DNA of 64,000 bases from CAYPJE01 sp964410945 (GCA_964410945.1 CAYPJE010000007.1:30404-94403); one strand, 5' to 3'; shown: positions 35,015 through 44,147, counted from the stretch's first letter. Notes: generated from the sequence alone by a model not told the origin. Translations and numbers: made by a program.

Positions 35015-35038
35015 GGAACTTATTAAATAAATTATTCG

Positions 35039-35065
35039 TTAGCACTCTAAACTAAGGAGTGCTAA
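35039..35065. promoter_or_regulatory. CIRCE operator (HrcA binding site)
   Basis: Exact match to the CIRCE consensus: TTAGCACTC (35039-35047), a 9-nt spacer, and GAGTGCTAA (35057-35065), placed 115 nt before groES. It implies HrcA-controlled heat-shock expression of groES-groEL. hrcA itself is not in the window. Confidence 0.97.
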
Positions 35066-35180
35066 ATATCGATTGTACAGTTGATTCTACTTAGATTAAT
35101 TTCAGCGCTGCATTTAGCAGGTTTTTTCTTTCACATAAAAATTGTAGTAAATAAAACAGTAATTAAACAGGAGTTAAACT

Positions 35181-35471
35181 ATGAGTTTAAAACTGAAACC
35201 CCTGGCCGACCGCGTTGTAGTCGAGCCATCTCCTGCCGAAGAAACATCCAAGGGCGGAATCATTCTGCCGGATACGGCCAAGGAGAAACCCCAGCAGGGC
35301 ACAGTAGCCGCTGTTGGTGAAGGTAAAGTCAGCGATTCCGGCAGTCTGGTTAAAATGACCGTTAAAGCCGGTGACGTGGTACTATATGGAAAATATTCCG
35401 GTACCGAGATCAATATCGATGGAACCGATTATTTAATTATGCGCGAGAGTGATATTCTCGCTGTCCTGTAA
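35181..35471 (+). CDS. groES: Co-chaperonin GroES
   Basis: A 96-residue GroES (Cpn10) lid protein: LKPLADRVVVEPSPAEE at the start, the mobile loop ETSKGGIILPDTAKEKPQQG that binds GroEL, and YLIMRESDILAVL at the end. Preceded by an AGGAG site. It sits 12 nt before groEL under a CIRCE operator. Confidence 0.98.
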   Translation: MSLKLKPLADRVVVEPSPAEETSKGGIILPDTAKEKPQQGTVAAVGEGKVSDSGSLVKMTVKAGDVVLYGKYSGTEINIDGTDYLIMRESDILAVL

Positions 35472-35483
35472 AGGAGGAAGATA

Positions 35484-37112
35484 ATGGCAAAAGAAATTAC
35501 TTATGATCTGGAAGCCCGTAATGGTCTGAAAGCCGGCGTCGATAAGCTGGCTGATGCCGTCAAGGTTACCCTGGGTCCTAAAGGACGTAATGTCGTAATC
35601 GAAAAGAAATTCGGTGCCCCGACGATCACCAAAGATGGTGTCTCGGTTGCCAAGGAAATTGATCTGGAAGATAAAATGGAAAACGTCGGTGCCCAGATGG
35701 TGCGCGAAGTTGCTTCCAAGACTTCCGACGTAGCCGGTGATGGAACCACCACCGCCACCGTGTTGGCCCAGGCCATCATCACCGAAGGTATCCGCAACGT
35801 AACTGCCGGTGCCAATCCCATGTCAATCAAGCGTGGTATCGATGCCGCTGCCAAAATAATTGTTGAAAATCTGAAAAGCCAGACCCAGGAAATCGGTATC
35901 GATCCTGAGAAGGTGGCCCAGGTTGGAACCATTTCCGCCAACAACGATAAAGAGATCGGTCAGAAAATTGCCGAAGCTTTTAACAACGTTGGCAAAGATG
36001 GCGTAATCACGATCGAAGAAAGTAAAACCGCCGAAACCTACCTGGAACTGGTAGAAGGTATGCAGTTCGACCGTGGTTATCTGTCACCATATTTTGTAAC
36101 CAATTCGGAAAAAATGGAAGCCGAACTGGAAGATCCTTATATCCTTATCCATGATAAGAAGATCAGCAACATGAAAGACCTGCTGCCGATTCTGGAAAAA
36201 GTGGTCCAGGCCGGTCGCAGCATCATGATCATCGCCGAAGATGTGGAAGGGGAAGCCCTGGCCACCCTGGTAGTCAATAAACTGCGTGGTACTTTCAAAG
36301 TACTGGCCGTTAAAGCTCCCGGATTCGGTGACCGCCGTAAAGCCATGCTGGAAGATATCGCCATCCTCACCGGTGGTACGGTTATTTCCGAAGAGCAAGG
36401 CTATAAACTGGAAAATGCCACTCTGGATTTCCTGGGAACCTGCAAACGGGTAGTGTCTGATAAAGATAATACCACCGTCGTCGATGGCTCAGGCGATACC
36501 GCCACCATCAAGGGCCGGATCAATGAGATCAAGGTTCAGATCGAAAAGACCACCTCCGATTACGACCGTGAGAAGCTGCAGGAACGCCTGGCCAAACTGT
36601 CCGGCGGTGTAGCCGTACTGTATGCCGGTGCGCCCACCGAAGTGGAAATGAAAGAGAAGAAAGCCCGCGTGGAAGATGCCCTGCACGCCACCCGCGCTGC
36701 CGTAGAAGAAGGTATCATCCCCGGTGGTGGTGTCGCTCTGCTGCGTTCGATCAAATCCCTGGATAAAGTTGATGTTTCCGATAACCAGCAGGTTGGTGTG
36801 AATATCATGCGCCGCGCCTTGCAGGAACCGATCCGCCAGATCGTAACCAATTCCGGTATGGAGCCGTCAATTGTGGTCCAGAAAGTACAGGAAAACGATG
36901 GTGACTACGGTTTCGATGCCCGCAACGAAGAATATGTGAACATGTTCAAAGCCGGTATCATCGATCCCACCAAAGTTGCCCGTGTAGCCGTTGAAAATGC
37001 CGCTTCAATCGCCGGATTGTTGCTGACCACCGAAGCAGTGGTGACCGAGATTCCTGAAAAGGATCCGCCAGCACCGCCGATGCCTCCCGGTGGCATGGAC
37101 GGAATGTATTAA
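35484..37112 (+). CDS. groEL: Chaperonin GroEL
   Basis: A 542-residue 60-kDa chaperonin. The ATP-binding segments LGPKGRNVVIEK and DGTTTATVLAQAI, the apical-domain region and the signature AAVEEGIIPGGGVAL are present. The C-terminal tail is PPAPPMPPGGMDGMY, a proline-rich variant of the usual GGM repeat. It folds proteins in a double ring with GroES. The gene ends in front of a strong terminator. Confidence 0.99.
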   Translation: MAKEITYDLEARNGLKAGVDKLADAVKVTLGPKGRNVVIEKKFGAPTITKDGVSVAKEIDLEDKMENVGAQMVREVASKTSDVAGDGTTTATVLAQAIITEGIRNVTAGANPMSIKRGIDAAAKIIVENLKSQTQEIGIDPEKVAQVGTISANNDKEIGQKIAEAFNNVGKDGVITIEESKTAETYLELVEGMQFDRGYLSPYFVTNSEKMEAELEDPYILIHDKKISNMKDLLPILEKVVQAGRSIMIIAEDVEGEALATLVVNKLRGTFKVLAVKAPGFGDRRKAMLEDIAILTGGTVISEEQGYKLENATLDFLGTCKRVVSDKDNTTVVDGSGDTATIKGRINEIKVQIEKTTSDYDREKLQERLAKLSGGVAVLYAGAPTEVEMKEKKARVEDALHATRAAVEEGIIPGGGVALLRSIKSLDKVDVSDNQQVGVNIMRRALQEPIRQIVTNSGMEPSIVVQKVQENDGDYGFDARNEEYVNMFKAGIIDPTKVARVAVENAASIAGLLLTTEAVVTEIPEKDPPAPPMPPGGMDGMY

Positions 37113-37124
37113 TCCGAACAATGC

Positions 37125-37154
37125 AAAGCCCCTCTCCGGAGGGGCTTTTTTTTT
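37125..37154 (+). terminator. Rho-independent terminator of groESL
   Basis: Perfect 10-bp stem AAAGCCCCTC (37125-37134) / GAGGGGCTTT (37139-37148) with a TCCG loop and a run of ten T from 37145. Confidence 0.95.
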
Positions 37155-37669
37155 CCGCCTTCGCAGAAGACCACGCCTGCGTGCCGAAAACAGCTACGTC
37201 GTGCAGGCACGGGCTCGCCCGTGGGGCTCCATCACAGAACAAGGATTAACGAATGATGAATTATGAAGTTTTGGCAATGAGAGTCGGGATGGAAAATTCT
37301 AAAATCGATATTCCCTGTTGGTTGTTCTGAAATTGAAAGAGGTTTGTAAAAAGGATACCTCCACCCGTGCACGACACGCCTGTGCATCGAAGTTGAAATG
37401 TAGATGTACCGTGCCCCTACGATGATTTATGATTTGAGATTCTCGATGTATTTTGACTATTAGACCAGAATGAAAAGTATCAATATTATTACGAGCGCAG
37501 CGAAGCAATCTTTCCGGTCGTTGCCAGGGGAAGTAAATATCTCCATCTATGTTCCATTACTGTAACTACGATGGATAAAGCTTTGTTGTTCAATTTATCC
37601 ACTCAGCACGAGGACATGGGGGCTCTGTCAATTGAGAGATTTCCACTTCGGGGACAAGTTCGCGAGACC
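37155..37669. other. Non-coding region with scattered hairpins
   Basis: No supported gene. A short perfect palindrome CACGGG-CTCG-CCCGTG lies at 37208-37223 amid GC-rich inverted text, a degraded hairpin-repeat relic (CACCCGTGCACGACACG ... GTACCGTGCCCCTAC) at about 37365-37420, and a fragment AGCGCAGCGAAGCAATCT near 37492-37510 of a type commonly dispersed in bacterial genomes. The 22-bp array follows. Confidence 0.5.
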
Positions 37670-37933
37670 AAGCGAAAGTGCGGTCTGTACTGCTAAAATG
37701 ACCGTTTGGGCCAAGTGAAATGGTCGATTGGGCTAAGTATAACGACCGTTTGGGTCAGCTGGAACGGTCGTTTGAGTGTGGTAAAAAGCACAATTGACCT
37801 GGCTAAAACGCCCTTTTGGGTATGGTAAAACGGACGATTGGGTATGGTAAAATGCACGATTGGGTATGGTAAAATGCACGATTGGGTCAGCTAAAACGGT
37901 CGTTTGAGCGCGGTAAAACGTACGGTCCGGCTG
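37670..37933. repeat. Array of about 12 degenerate 22-bp direct repeats (array 2)
   Basis: Eleven gap-free 22-bp units start at 37692, 37714, 37736, 37758, 37780, 37802, 37824, 37846, 37868, 37890 and 37912; a weaker unit precedes them at 37670. A typical unit is GGTAAAATGCACGATTGGGT plus two bases (37846, 37868). Positions 5-16 carry a symmetric core close to RAAYGNNCGWTT (AAACGGACGATT, AAATGACCGTTT); the central NN and the last bases vary. Units 37780 and 37912 each break the core at a few bases. It does not code in any frame. It ends 24 nt before the stop of the minus-strand nitroreductase. Confidence 0.87.
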
Positions 37934-37957
37934 GTTGAGACACCGGAAAAAGACAGA

Positions 37958-38476
37958 TCAGACTATTTTAACAACCTCATCCAGCGGTTTACGTTTCTTC
38001 TGTCCGTGTTTCCGGTAGCCCTTGTTCTGATAACCCAGCGGAGTGATCGAATAAATCACCTCGTTCTCCTTCAGCCCAACGGCTGCCGCCAGTTTTTCAG
38101 GATCATAGGCCTCGATCCAGCAGGTGCCCACACCTTCATTTTCCGCCGCCAGAATGATATGATCCATGGCAATCGTCAGATCGGTCTCGATGGAATTATA
38201 GCCGTCATACGACCGCACCCAGGATTTTGATTTATCACCGATAATGATCAGAATATGCGGAGCCTGTTTGAACCACGGTTTATGGTAGCAGGGCCGTACT
38301 TTTTCAAGCATCTTGTCCGATGAAACCAGCAGGAATGTCCAGGGCTGGTTATTACAGGCCGATGGCGCCAGCCTACCCGCGTTCAATATTCGCTTTAGAA
38401 TACTATCGTCAATTTTTCTGTCCGGGTCATAATCCCTGACACTTTCCCGGTTGCTTATCAAATTGTATAAATCCAT
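37958..38476 (-). CDS. Nitroreductase-family FMN protein
   Basis: A 172-residue nitroreductase-fold protein. RESVRDYDPDRKI is the FMN-phosphate-binding start, LAPSACNNQPWTFLLV the second FMN motif, and ENEGVGTCWIEAYDP the third. Such enzymes use NAD(P)H to reduce nitro compounds, quinones or flavins, or dehalogenate. It stands 18 nt after the serine hydrolase gene. A second nitroreductase is at 40265-41035. Confidence 0.9.
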   Translation of the reverse strand: MDLYNLISNRESVRDYDPDRKIDDSILKRILNAGRLAPSACNNQPWTFLLVSSDKMLEKVRPCYHKPWFKQAPHILIIIGDKSKSWVRSYDGYNSIETDLTIAMDHIILAAENEGVGTCWIEAYDPEKLAAAVGLKENEVIYSITPLGYQNKGYRKHGQKKRKPLDEVVKIV

Positions 38477-38494
38477 TTTTTCCTCTATTTGATT

Positions 38495-39988
38495 TTATTC
38501 CTCAAGTTTTGGATACAAACCTGTGAGCATTGCCATGATGGTCCAGCCGGAGATGCCAGCTATGAACCAGCCGGCTGTCAACGGGGATAAATCCGCCAGG
38601 AGCGGTTGGAACAGCAAGGACCAGATAAAAAGCAGAATGAGCGGTAAAAGAATCCGGAACAGTATGCGAAAGAGTATTCTTGCGGCTGGCAGAGACGGAT
38701 TCCGGAAGAGAAAAGTGCGCTGTCGGCAGGAGTGGCTTCGAATACCAGCCAGAACAAAGGCTGCCAGTCCGGCCAGCAATACCGCTGCCAATGACGCCGA
38801 AATCCGGAAAATGCGGGTATAAAAGCGGCAGATTTTCGGTGTAGGTATTCCGATCTGCCGGGACCATTGTCCCAAAAGATCCACATACAGGTTACGGCCG
38901 TTATCACTGTTAGTGAGAACAATGATTCCATCACCGGTTTCAGGGTGCAGGGCAAAGATATTTCGCCAGCCCCTGTTGGACCCGCTGTGGGCAATCAGCC
39001 GGGCTTGCTCATCAATGAAATATCCCAGACCCATTTTATCGAAGAATAAATTGATATCGCCCACCAGCGGAGTGGCCGGTGCTGTCATCAGGGCGATGGA
39101 TTCAGGTTTCAGGATACCGCGGCCAATTGGTTCGCCAGCCGGTCCGGGCCAGTGGGCCGCTAAGAATCTTGCCAGGTCGCCGGCAGTGGTGTACAGACTG
39201 GCCGCTCCCTTGCTGCTGAACAGGTAATTCGGCCGGGGCATGCCAAATTTGTCATAAGCGATGGCTGTTGATTGCCGCAGTTTTTCGGTCCAGGCATAGC
39301 CGCTGTTCACCATACCCAGGGGTAAAAGGACTTCCCGCCGGATATAATCTTCGAATTGTTCGCCGGTTACTTCTTCCACGATCAGGGACAGCAGCATATA
39401 GCCACCGCCGGAATAGTCAAATTCGGAGCCCGGTTCCTTGAATATCTGCACTGCCGCCTGACTGCTGTTTTCTCCCGCCAACGCTGCTTCCAGGGCCGGT
39501 ATTTTTGTCTGGGGATCGAAGCCTGGGAAACCACCCAGCGACAGGCCGGCGGTGTGGCTTAAGATTCGGCGGATAGTTACTCCATAATGATCGAACTCTG
39601 ACGGTGGCAGAAACCAGCGGGTCAAATATTTTTCCACTGGTGTATCCAGATCGAGTCTTCCGGATTCCACCAGCTTCATTACCGCCCAGGCGGTGACCGG
39701 CTTTGATATTGAAGCGGCCTGAAATACGGTCTGGTTTGTAATTATAATCCCATTTTGCTTATCGGCAAAACCGTATCCACAGGTACAGGCGATTCCATCA
39801 TTTTGAATGAATGCAACCGCTGCTCCGGGAACTTTATATTTTTGCAGCAGGCCGGGGAGGGTACTTTCGAATTGTATCAGCTGGTCATCGATGTCAATAT
39901 GTTGATTAACGCTATTACCATAGCCCGGATATAATACCAGGAAAATCAGACTGTAGATTAATTTTCGCCTGGATTGCATAATGATCAT
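38495..39988 (-). CDS. Membrane-anchored serine beta-lactamase-like hydrolase
   Basis: A 497-residue protein of the class C beta-lactamase/DD-peptidase superfamily. After a signal sequence comes SISK in FQAASISKPVTAWAVM (the SxxK nucleophile), the YSG motif in FDYSGGGYMLL, and HSG in LIAHSGSNRGW in place of KTG. The last about 115 residues are three hydrophobic segments with basic linkers (ASLAAVLLAGLAAFVLAG; ILFRILLPLILLFIWSLLF; WFIAGISGWTIMAMLTGL). It may be a periplasmic esterase or peptidase anchored in the membrane. A GGGG 9 nt before the first ATG supports start 39988. Confidence 0.85.
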   Translation of the reverse strand: MIIMQSRRKLIYSLIFLVLYPGYGNSVNQHIDIDDQLIQFESTLPGLLQKYKVPGAAVAFIQNDGIACTCGYGFADKQNGIIITNQTVFQAASISKPVTAWAVMKLVESGRLDLDTPVEKYLTRWFLPPSEFDHYGVTIRRILSHTAGLSLGGFPGFDPQTKIPALEAALAGENSSQAAVQIFKEPGSEFDYSGGGYMLLSLIVEEVTGEQFEDYIRREVLLPLGMVNSGYAWTEKLRQSTAIAYDKFGMPRPNYLFSSKGAASLYTTAGDLARFLAAHWPGPAGEPIGRGILKPESIALMTAPATPLVGDINLFFDKMGLGYFIDEQARLIAHSGSNRGWRNIFALHPETGDGIIVLTNSDNGRNLYVDLLGQWSRQIGIPTPKICRFYTRIFRISASLAAVLLAGLAAFVLAGIRSHSCRQRTFLFRNPSLPAARILFRILFRILLPLILLFIWSLLFQPLLADLSPLTAGWFIAGISGWTIMAMLTGLYPKLEE

Positions 39989-40095
39989 TTTACTAATCCC
40001 CGCAATAATTTGTACAGTTTACCGCCGCCCTTGGTCGGAATGCAAGAGAAAGTTATTAATAATAAGAAATTAACGAAACGTACTTATTCTAAAAA

Positions 40096-40254
40096 TCAAC
40101 CTTCAGGCAACTGCTCCAGCAACAGGTTGATCAGGTTTTCGCCCATGACCTTGTTCATAGATTTTTCCACCAATGGAGGGGCCACGATCAGGAAAGCTAT
40201 GATCAATACTGCTATTACCGACAGCGGTATTCCGATCCATTGAGCTGTTTTCAT
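40096..40254 (-). CDS. Small single-span membrane protein
   Basis: A 52-residue frame (MKTAQWIGIPLSVIAVLIIA...) with one hydrophobic helix at residues 7-25 and a charged amphipathic tail ending EQLPEG. It starts 11 nt after the stop of the minus-strand nitroreductase and is probably on its transcript. It is not homologous to anything I recognise. The position, membrane helix and codon composition support a real gene, but this is not certain. Confidence 0.5.
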   Translation of the reverse strand: MKTAQWIGIPLSVIAVLIIAFLIVAPPLVEKSMNKVMGENLINLLLEQLPEG

Positions 40255-40264
40255 ATCCAATTTC

Positions 40265-41035
40265 TCATTGGCTTTTGGTCCAGCGGTCGATGGCCGCTCG
40301 CACGGAACGGGTCATTTCCCTGGTGAAATCGGCAGAGAATTTCATGCTGTAGATATGCTGTCCGAAATTGGTGGCATTCCCATGGAATTGCCGGGGGCTG
40401 CGCTCGGTTAGCATTTCCCGGTGCACTTCCGGGTTGAATCTCTGATAGGTGTTTTCGTGGAGAATGTATTCCTTGGGATAGCGGGGCTGCAGTTTTTTGG
40501 GCGGTTTTGGATTTTTCGGGTAACCGAGACAAAGCATGGTGATCAGAAAAACATAGGGTGGCAGGTCGAACAACTGCTGATGGAATTCATAATTCTCCAT
40601 AATATCGCCGATATAGCAGGAGCCGATCCCCAGTGCTTCTGCGGCAATCACCGCATTCTGGGCGGCGATCAGGGCATCACAGCAGGCCAGCAGCAAATCT
40701 CCTTCGGCAGGAGTACGTAATTCCTGGTTATTGTCCTGGCAGAATTTCGGTACTTCCGAGGCCATGAAGGCATCCCACCAGCGTTGGTAATCAGCCAGAA
40801 AAACCAGCACAAGGGGTGCCTGGGCGATAAAGGGCTGATGATCGCAGGAAGCCACCAGTTTTTCCTTCATCATCTGGTCGCTGACCCGGATTATGGAATA
40901 CAGCATCAGGTTCCCGGCCGTAGGGGCCCGGAAGGCGGCGGTCAGAATCTGATCCTGGTGTTCGGGATCGATTGGCCGGTCCTGGTAGGCGCGGACCGAA
41001 TGGCGTTTTAAAATTGTATCAATGGTTTCATTCAT
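40265..41035 (-). CDS. Nitroreductase-family oxidoreductase (NfsA-like)
   Basis: A 256-residue flavoprotein. HSVRAYQDRPIDPEHQDQIL and APTAGNLMLYSIIRV are the FMN-binding motifs of the NfsA/FRP-type nitroreductases, followed by EALGIGSCYIGDIMEN and the cofactor-binding FLITMLCLGYPKNPKPPKKLQPRY. It has the longer C-terminal extension of that group. It differs from the shorter nitroreductase at 37958. The substrate is unknown. Confidence 0.9.
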   Translation of the reverse strand: MNETIDTILKRHSVRAYQDRPIDPEHQDQILTAAFRAPTAGNLMLYSIIRVSDQMMKEKLVASCDHQPFIAQAPLVLVFLADYQRWWDAFMASEVPKFCQDNNQELRTPAEGDLLLACCDALIAAQNAVIAAEALGIGSCYIGDIMENYEFHQQLFDLPPYVFLITMLCLGYPKNPKPPKKLQPRYPKEYILHENTYQRFNPEVHREMLTERSPRQFHGNATNFGQHIYSMKFSADFTREMTRSVRAAIDRWTKSQ

Positions 41036-41156
41036 AACAGAGGTCGCTTATTATGATGGATTTAGTCCTGATATTCGGGTTGGTATAAGTACAACCCTCC
41101 CTGGTTTGATGAGTGGATTTTAGATAATTGCATGTCATCAAACAATAGAATTGTTA

Positions 41157-41185
41157 TTAAAAAGGCCGTCGTTTGAAGACGGCCT
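41157..41185 (-). terminator. Rho-independent terminator for the minus-strand amino-sugar operon
   Basis: Stem AGGCCGTC (41163-41170) / GACGGCCT (41178-41185) with a 7-nt loop. On the minus strand it is followed by TTTTTAAT. It lies 11 nt past the stop of the gene ending at 41196. Confidence 0.9.
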
Positions 41186-41195
41186 CGGAGTTCAA

Positions 41196-42332
41196 TCAGA
41201 TTTTAATGTAAATCTTTTTCCGGTCCAGCCAGTACAGGATCAGCCACCACATCATGATATGGCTGAGGGCGAACAGGAGGGATCCGTTCAGGTTGCCGGC
41301 CAGTGGCACAAAGACGGTCTTGTAAAGGTAAGTGTAGGCCGAAACGGTCTCTTCACCCAGGGTATATTTGATCCGGACGATTGTTTTAGCCCATAATCCG
41401 GAAGCGGCGAACACGAAGATTGAGTTGGAGCCGAAAATCACGAAGGGCCAGGCCAGCTTCTTATAACCTTTGATGTCGATTACCCAGATGCACAGGGTCA
41501 GGAACAGGGTCGCCAGTCCGCCGGTGAAAAGGACGTAGGAACTGGACCAGATCGGCTTGTTGATCGGGAAGAACAGGCTCCAGATCAGACCGGCAACCAC
41601 CAGGGCGCCACCGACAATTAACAGCCGTTTGAGGTTTTTATGCTGGTCTTTGGCCGACTGGATCAGGGTACCGATCTGGTAACCCAGCATGGCGGTAACA
41701 ATCGCCGGGAGGGTGCTGAATAATCCCTCAGGATCGAAAGCTACCCGCTCACCAGCCGCGTTCCGGTAACCGTGGTAGACATGATTGTCACCAAGAATTG
41801 CCAGGTCGAATTTATTGGCGAAGTTATGCATCAGGCTGAAGGGTTCGGGGCCGGTGCCGCCGATCCACATAATCAGCCAATAACCGACCAGGATTGAACC
41901 ACCGACAATCAGCTGCTTCTTCTGTGGCAGCCACAGGACCAGCAGGGCGGCGATGCCATAGGAGAGGGCGATGCGCTGCAGTACTCCCATGATCCGGAAT
42001 GATGAATAATCCCAGTCCTGGCGAATGAAAGGGAAGGCATTCAACAAGAGACCTATCACGAAAATTGATATCATTCGCCAGATAATCTTTTTGGCAGCCG
42101 GGGCAGTCAATTTATAATCGAATTTCTTGAATGAAAAGGCCATGGCCACACCAACGATGAAAAGGAAGAACGGGAATACCAGGTCGGTGGGTGTGCAACC
42201 GTTCCATTTGGCATGCCGGAGAGGGGCATAGATATGTCCCCAGCTGCCCGGTGTATTTACCAGAATCATCAGGGCTATTGTCAGACCACGGAAGGCGTCC
42301 AGGGCCACAAAACGTTGTTGTTTTTCAACCAT
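41196..42332 (-). CDS. NagX/HGSNAT-like transmembrane acetyltransferase
   Basis: A 378-residue membrane protein with about ten helices. The start QRFVALDAFRGLTIALMILVN, the motif LRHAKWNGCTPTDLVFPFFLF (conserved His and Asp) and WPFVIFGSNSIFVFAAS are those of the heparan-alpha-glucosaminide N-acetyltransferase (DUF5009/NagX) family, which uses acetyl-CoA to acetylate terminal glucosamine across the membrane. It is the last gene of a five-gene minus-strand operon (gap of 3 nt). It fits a role in using de-N-acetylated chitin or peptidoglycan sugars. Confidence 0.88.
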   Translation of the reverse strand: MVEKQQRFVALDAFRGLTIALMILVNTPGSWGHIYAPLRHAKWNGCTPTDLVFPFFLFIVGVAMAFSFKKFDYKLTAPAAKKIIWRMISIFVIGLLLNAFPFIRQDWDYSSFRIMGVLQRIALSYGIAALLVLWLPQKKQLIVGGSILVGYWLIMWIGGTGPEPFSLMHNFANKFDLAILGDNHVYHGYRNAAGERVAFDPEGLFSTLPAIVTAMLGYQIGTLIQSAKDQHKNLKRLLIVGGALVVAGLIWSLFFPINKPIWSSSYVLFTGGLATLFLTLCIWVIDIKGYKKLAWPFVIFGSNSIFVFAASGLWAKTIVRIKYTLGEETVSAYTYLYKTVFVPLAGNLNGSLLFALSHIMMWWLILYWLDRKKIYIKI

Positions 42333-42335
42333 TAT

Positions 42336-44135
42336 CTACTCCTGGTTGGCTCTTTTCTTTCCAAATTCAGGATCGATGGGCAGCCATTTAATCATGACCA
42401 GTCCGGGAATCGTGCACAGCAGCACCCAGAGGAAAAACATCTGGTAGCCGATCTGTTCCTGCAGCCAGCCGCTGAACATGCCGGGTATCATCATACCGAG
42501 GGCCATAAAGCCCGTACAGAGTGCATAATGGGCGGTCTTATGCTTGCCTTCGGCCACGGTTATCATAAACAGCATGTAGGCCGTGAAACCGAAACCGTAG
42601 CCGAATTGTTCGACGGCCACACAGGATGCGATCAGGGCAAAGCTGTCCGGTTGGGCATAGGAGAGGTAGACGTAGACCACATCAGGCAGTTTCATTGCCA
42701 GGGCCATCCACAGGATCCAGAATTTCAGTCCATGCTTGGCGGCCATGAAACCCCCTACGATTCCTCCCAGGGTAAGGGCCAGGGCGCCGAGAGTGCCGTA
42801 GATGAAGCCATACTGGCCGGTGGTCAGGGCCATACCGCCGGCTTCGATCGTATCGAGCATAAACAGGGGAGCTACCTTAACCAATTGGGCCTCGCCGAAA
42901 CGGTAAATCAGGATAAATGAAATTGTGAGAACAATCTTTTCCTTGGTGAAAAAGGCTTTAAATACTTCCAGGAAATCGGTCAGGAAATTGCTGGTCTCAC
43001 CATGAACCGGCAGGTCGCCATCCGGGCGCGGCAGCATAAAACGGTGATAGATGAAGAATACAATGAACATGCCGCCCATGATGAAAAAGGTCAGCATCCA
43101 GGACAGGGGAATGTTACCGGCTGTTGCCTTATAAACTGCAAAAGTTGGTTGCTTCAGTTGTGGGTCCAGTTTGACCACCGCTATGGCCGGTTTATTCCAG
43201 TCAGTTGTTGTGAAAACCAGACGAGTATCGGTGACCATGGCGATGCTTTTATCTCCGGAACTCTGGCCGAAATTGACGACTACGTCCTCATCTGTGGTGG
43301 GTTTTTGTGACAGGCCAATCAGGTATACGCCGATATTACCGGTTGTGTTATCATCATTAATACCGATATTTGGCAAGATATCATTAAAGTATATATTTAA
43401 ATCTTCAGTAGTACCGCGGTTACTGTTCCAGCGGTTGGCGAAACTCACTAGTGAATCGACCTGGGTGGCTGAACGGGCGGCTAGCGGGATCGCCAGATTT
43501 TCCGGGTATGTTTGTATTTGGAGGGCGCCATCTTGAGCGGTGTAATCAACTGTCTGAAAATCGATCAGTTCGCCCTGCTCAACACCCTGGACGGCCGAAA
43601 CAGTGGTCTCAACACTGGGCAGTCCGGTAGTGCTTTCCATAAACCCGGCAAACATCACCAGGACACCCTGGGCGAAGATAATGGCAATCCGGTAGAAGGT
43701 ACTGCGGATACCTACGAACCAAGCCTGATCATGCCTGGAAAGACCGAGCATATAGAAGCCATCGGCGGCGATATCATGGGTGGCTGAACTGAAAGCCAGG
43801 AGCCAGAAGAAGGCCAGGGTTAACTTGAAGAAGCCCGGCACGGGAATTGTGAGGGCCACACCGGCCAGGCCGGCTCCGATCATGACCTGCATGATAACAA
43901 TCCACCAGCGCTTGGTTTTCAGGATATCGACAATCGGACTCCAGAGGGGCTTAATTACCCAGGGCAGATACAGCCAACTGGTGTATAAAGCAATTGCAGC
44001 ATTGGAAATACCCATTCGTTTGTACATTACCACTGAGATAAGCATCACAACAGCATAGGGTATACCTTCAGCAAAATAGAGGGAAGGAATCCAGAACCAG
44101 GGTGATCGTTTTTTAGCGGTCGACGTATTGCTCAT
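42336..44135 (-). CDS. AmpG-like MFS transporter with large extracytoplasmic insert
   Basis: A 599-residue major facilitator protein. The N-terminal half (LYFAEGIPYAVVMLISVVMY; TSWLYLPWVIKPLWSPIVD; SATHDIAADGFYMLGL) is typical of AmpG-type muropeptide or sugar permeases. Between helix 5 (about 145-165) and helix 6 (about 344-362) there is an insert of about 175 residues with beta-strand character, on the outer face if the N-terminus is inside. The C-terminal half has GGIVGGFMAAKHGLKFWILW and VEQFGYGFGFTAYMLFMI. It probably imports anhydro-muropeptides, anhydro-MurNAc or chito-oligosaccharides. It is in the operon with the sugar kinase and NagX. Confidence 0.82.
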   Translation of the reverse strand: MSNTSTAKKRSPWFWIPSLYFAEGIPYAVVMLISVVMYKRMGISNAAIALYTSWLYLPWVIKPLWSPIVDILKTKRWWIVIMQVMIGAGLAGVALTIPVPGFFKLTLAFFWLLAFSSATHDIAADGFYMLGLSRHDQAWFVGIRSTFYRIAIIFAQGVLVMFAGFMESTTGLPSVETTVSAVQGVEQGELIDFQTVDYTAQDGALQIQTYPENLAIPLAARSATQVDSLVSFANRWNSNRGTTEDLNIYFNDILPNIGINDDNTTGNIGVYLIGLSQKPTTDEDVVVNFGQSSGDKSIAMVTDTRLVFTTTDWNKPAIAVVKLDPQLKQPTFAVYKATAGNIPLSWMLTFFIMGGMFIVFFIYHRFMLPRPDGDLPVHGETSNFLTDFLEVFKAFFTKEKIVLTISFILIYRFGEAQLVKVAPLFMLDTIEAGGMALTTGQYGFIYGTLGALALTLGGIVGGFMAAKHGLKFWILWMALAMKLPDVVYVYLSYAQPDSFALIASCVAVEQFGYGFGFTAYMLFMITVAEGKHKTAHYALCTGFMALGMMIPGMFSGWLQEQIGYQMFFLWVLLCTIPGLVMIKWLPIDPEFGKKRANQE

Positions 44136-44147
44136 ATGTGATCCTTA

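Noticed and set aside
37670..37933. CRISPR array
   Set aside because: Units abut with no spacers, the repeats are degenerate rather than identical, the period is 22 bp, and no cas gene is nearby. The same holds for 10132-10527.
39974..40243. Plus-strand 89-codon frame over the serine hydrolase start
   Set aside because: It is antisense to the hydrolase start and to the small membrane peptide frame, and shows no protein-like features.
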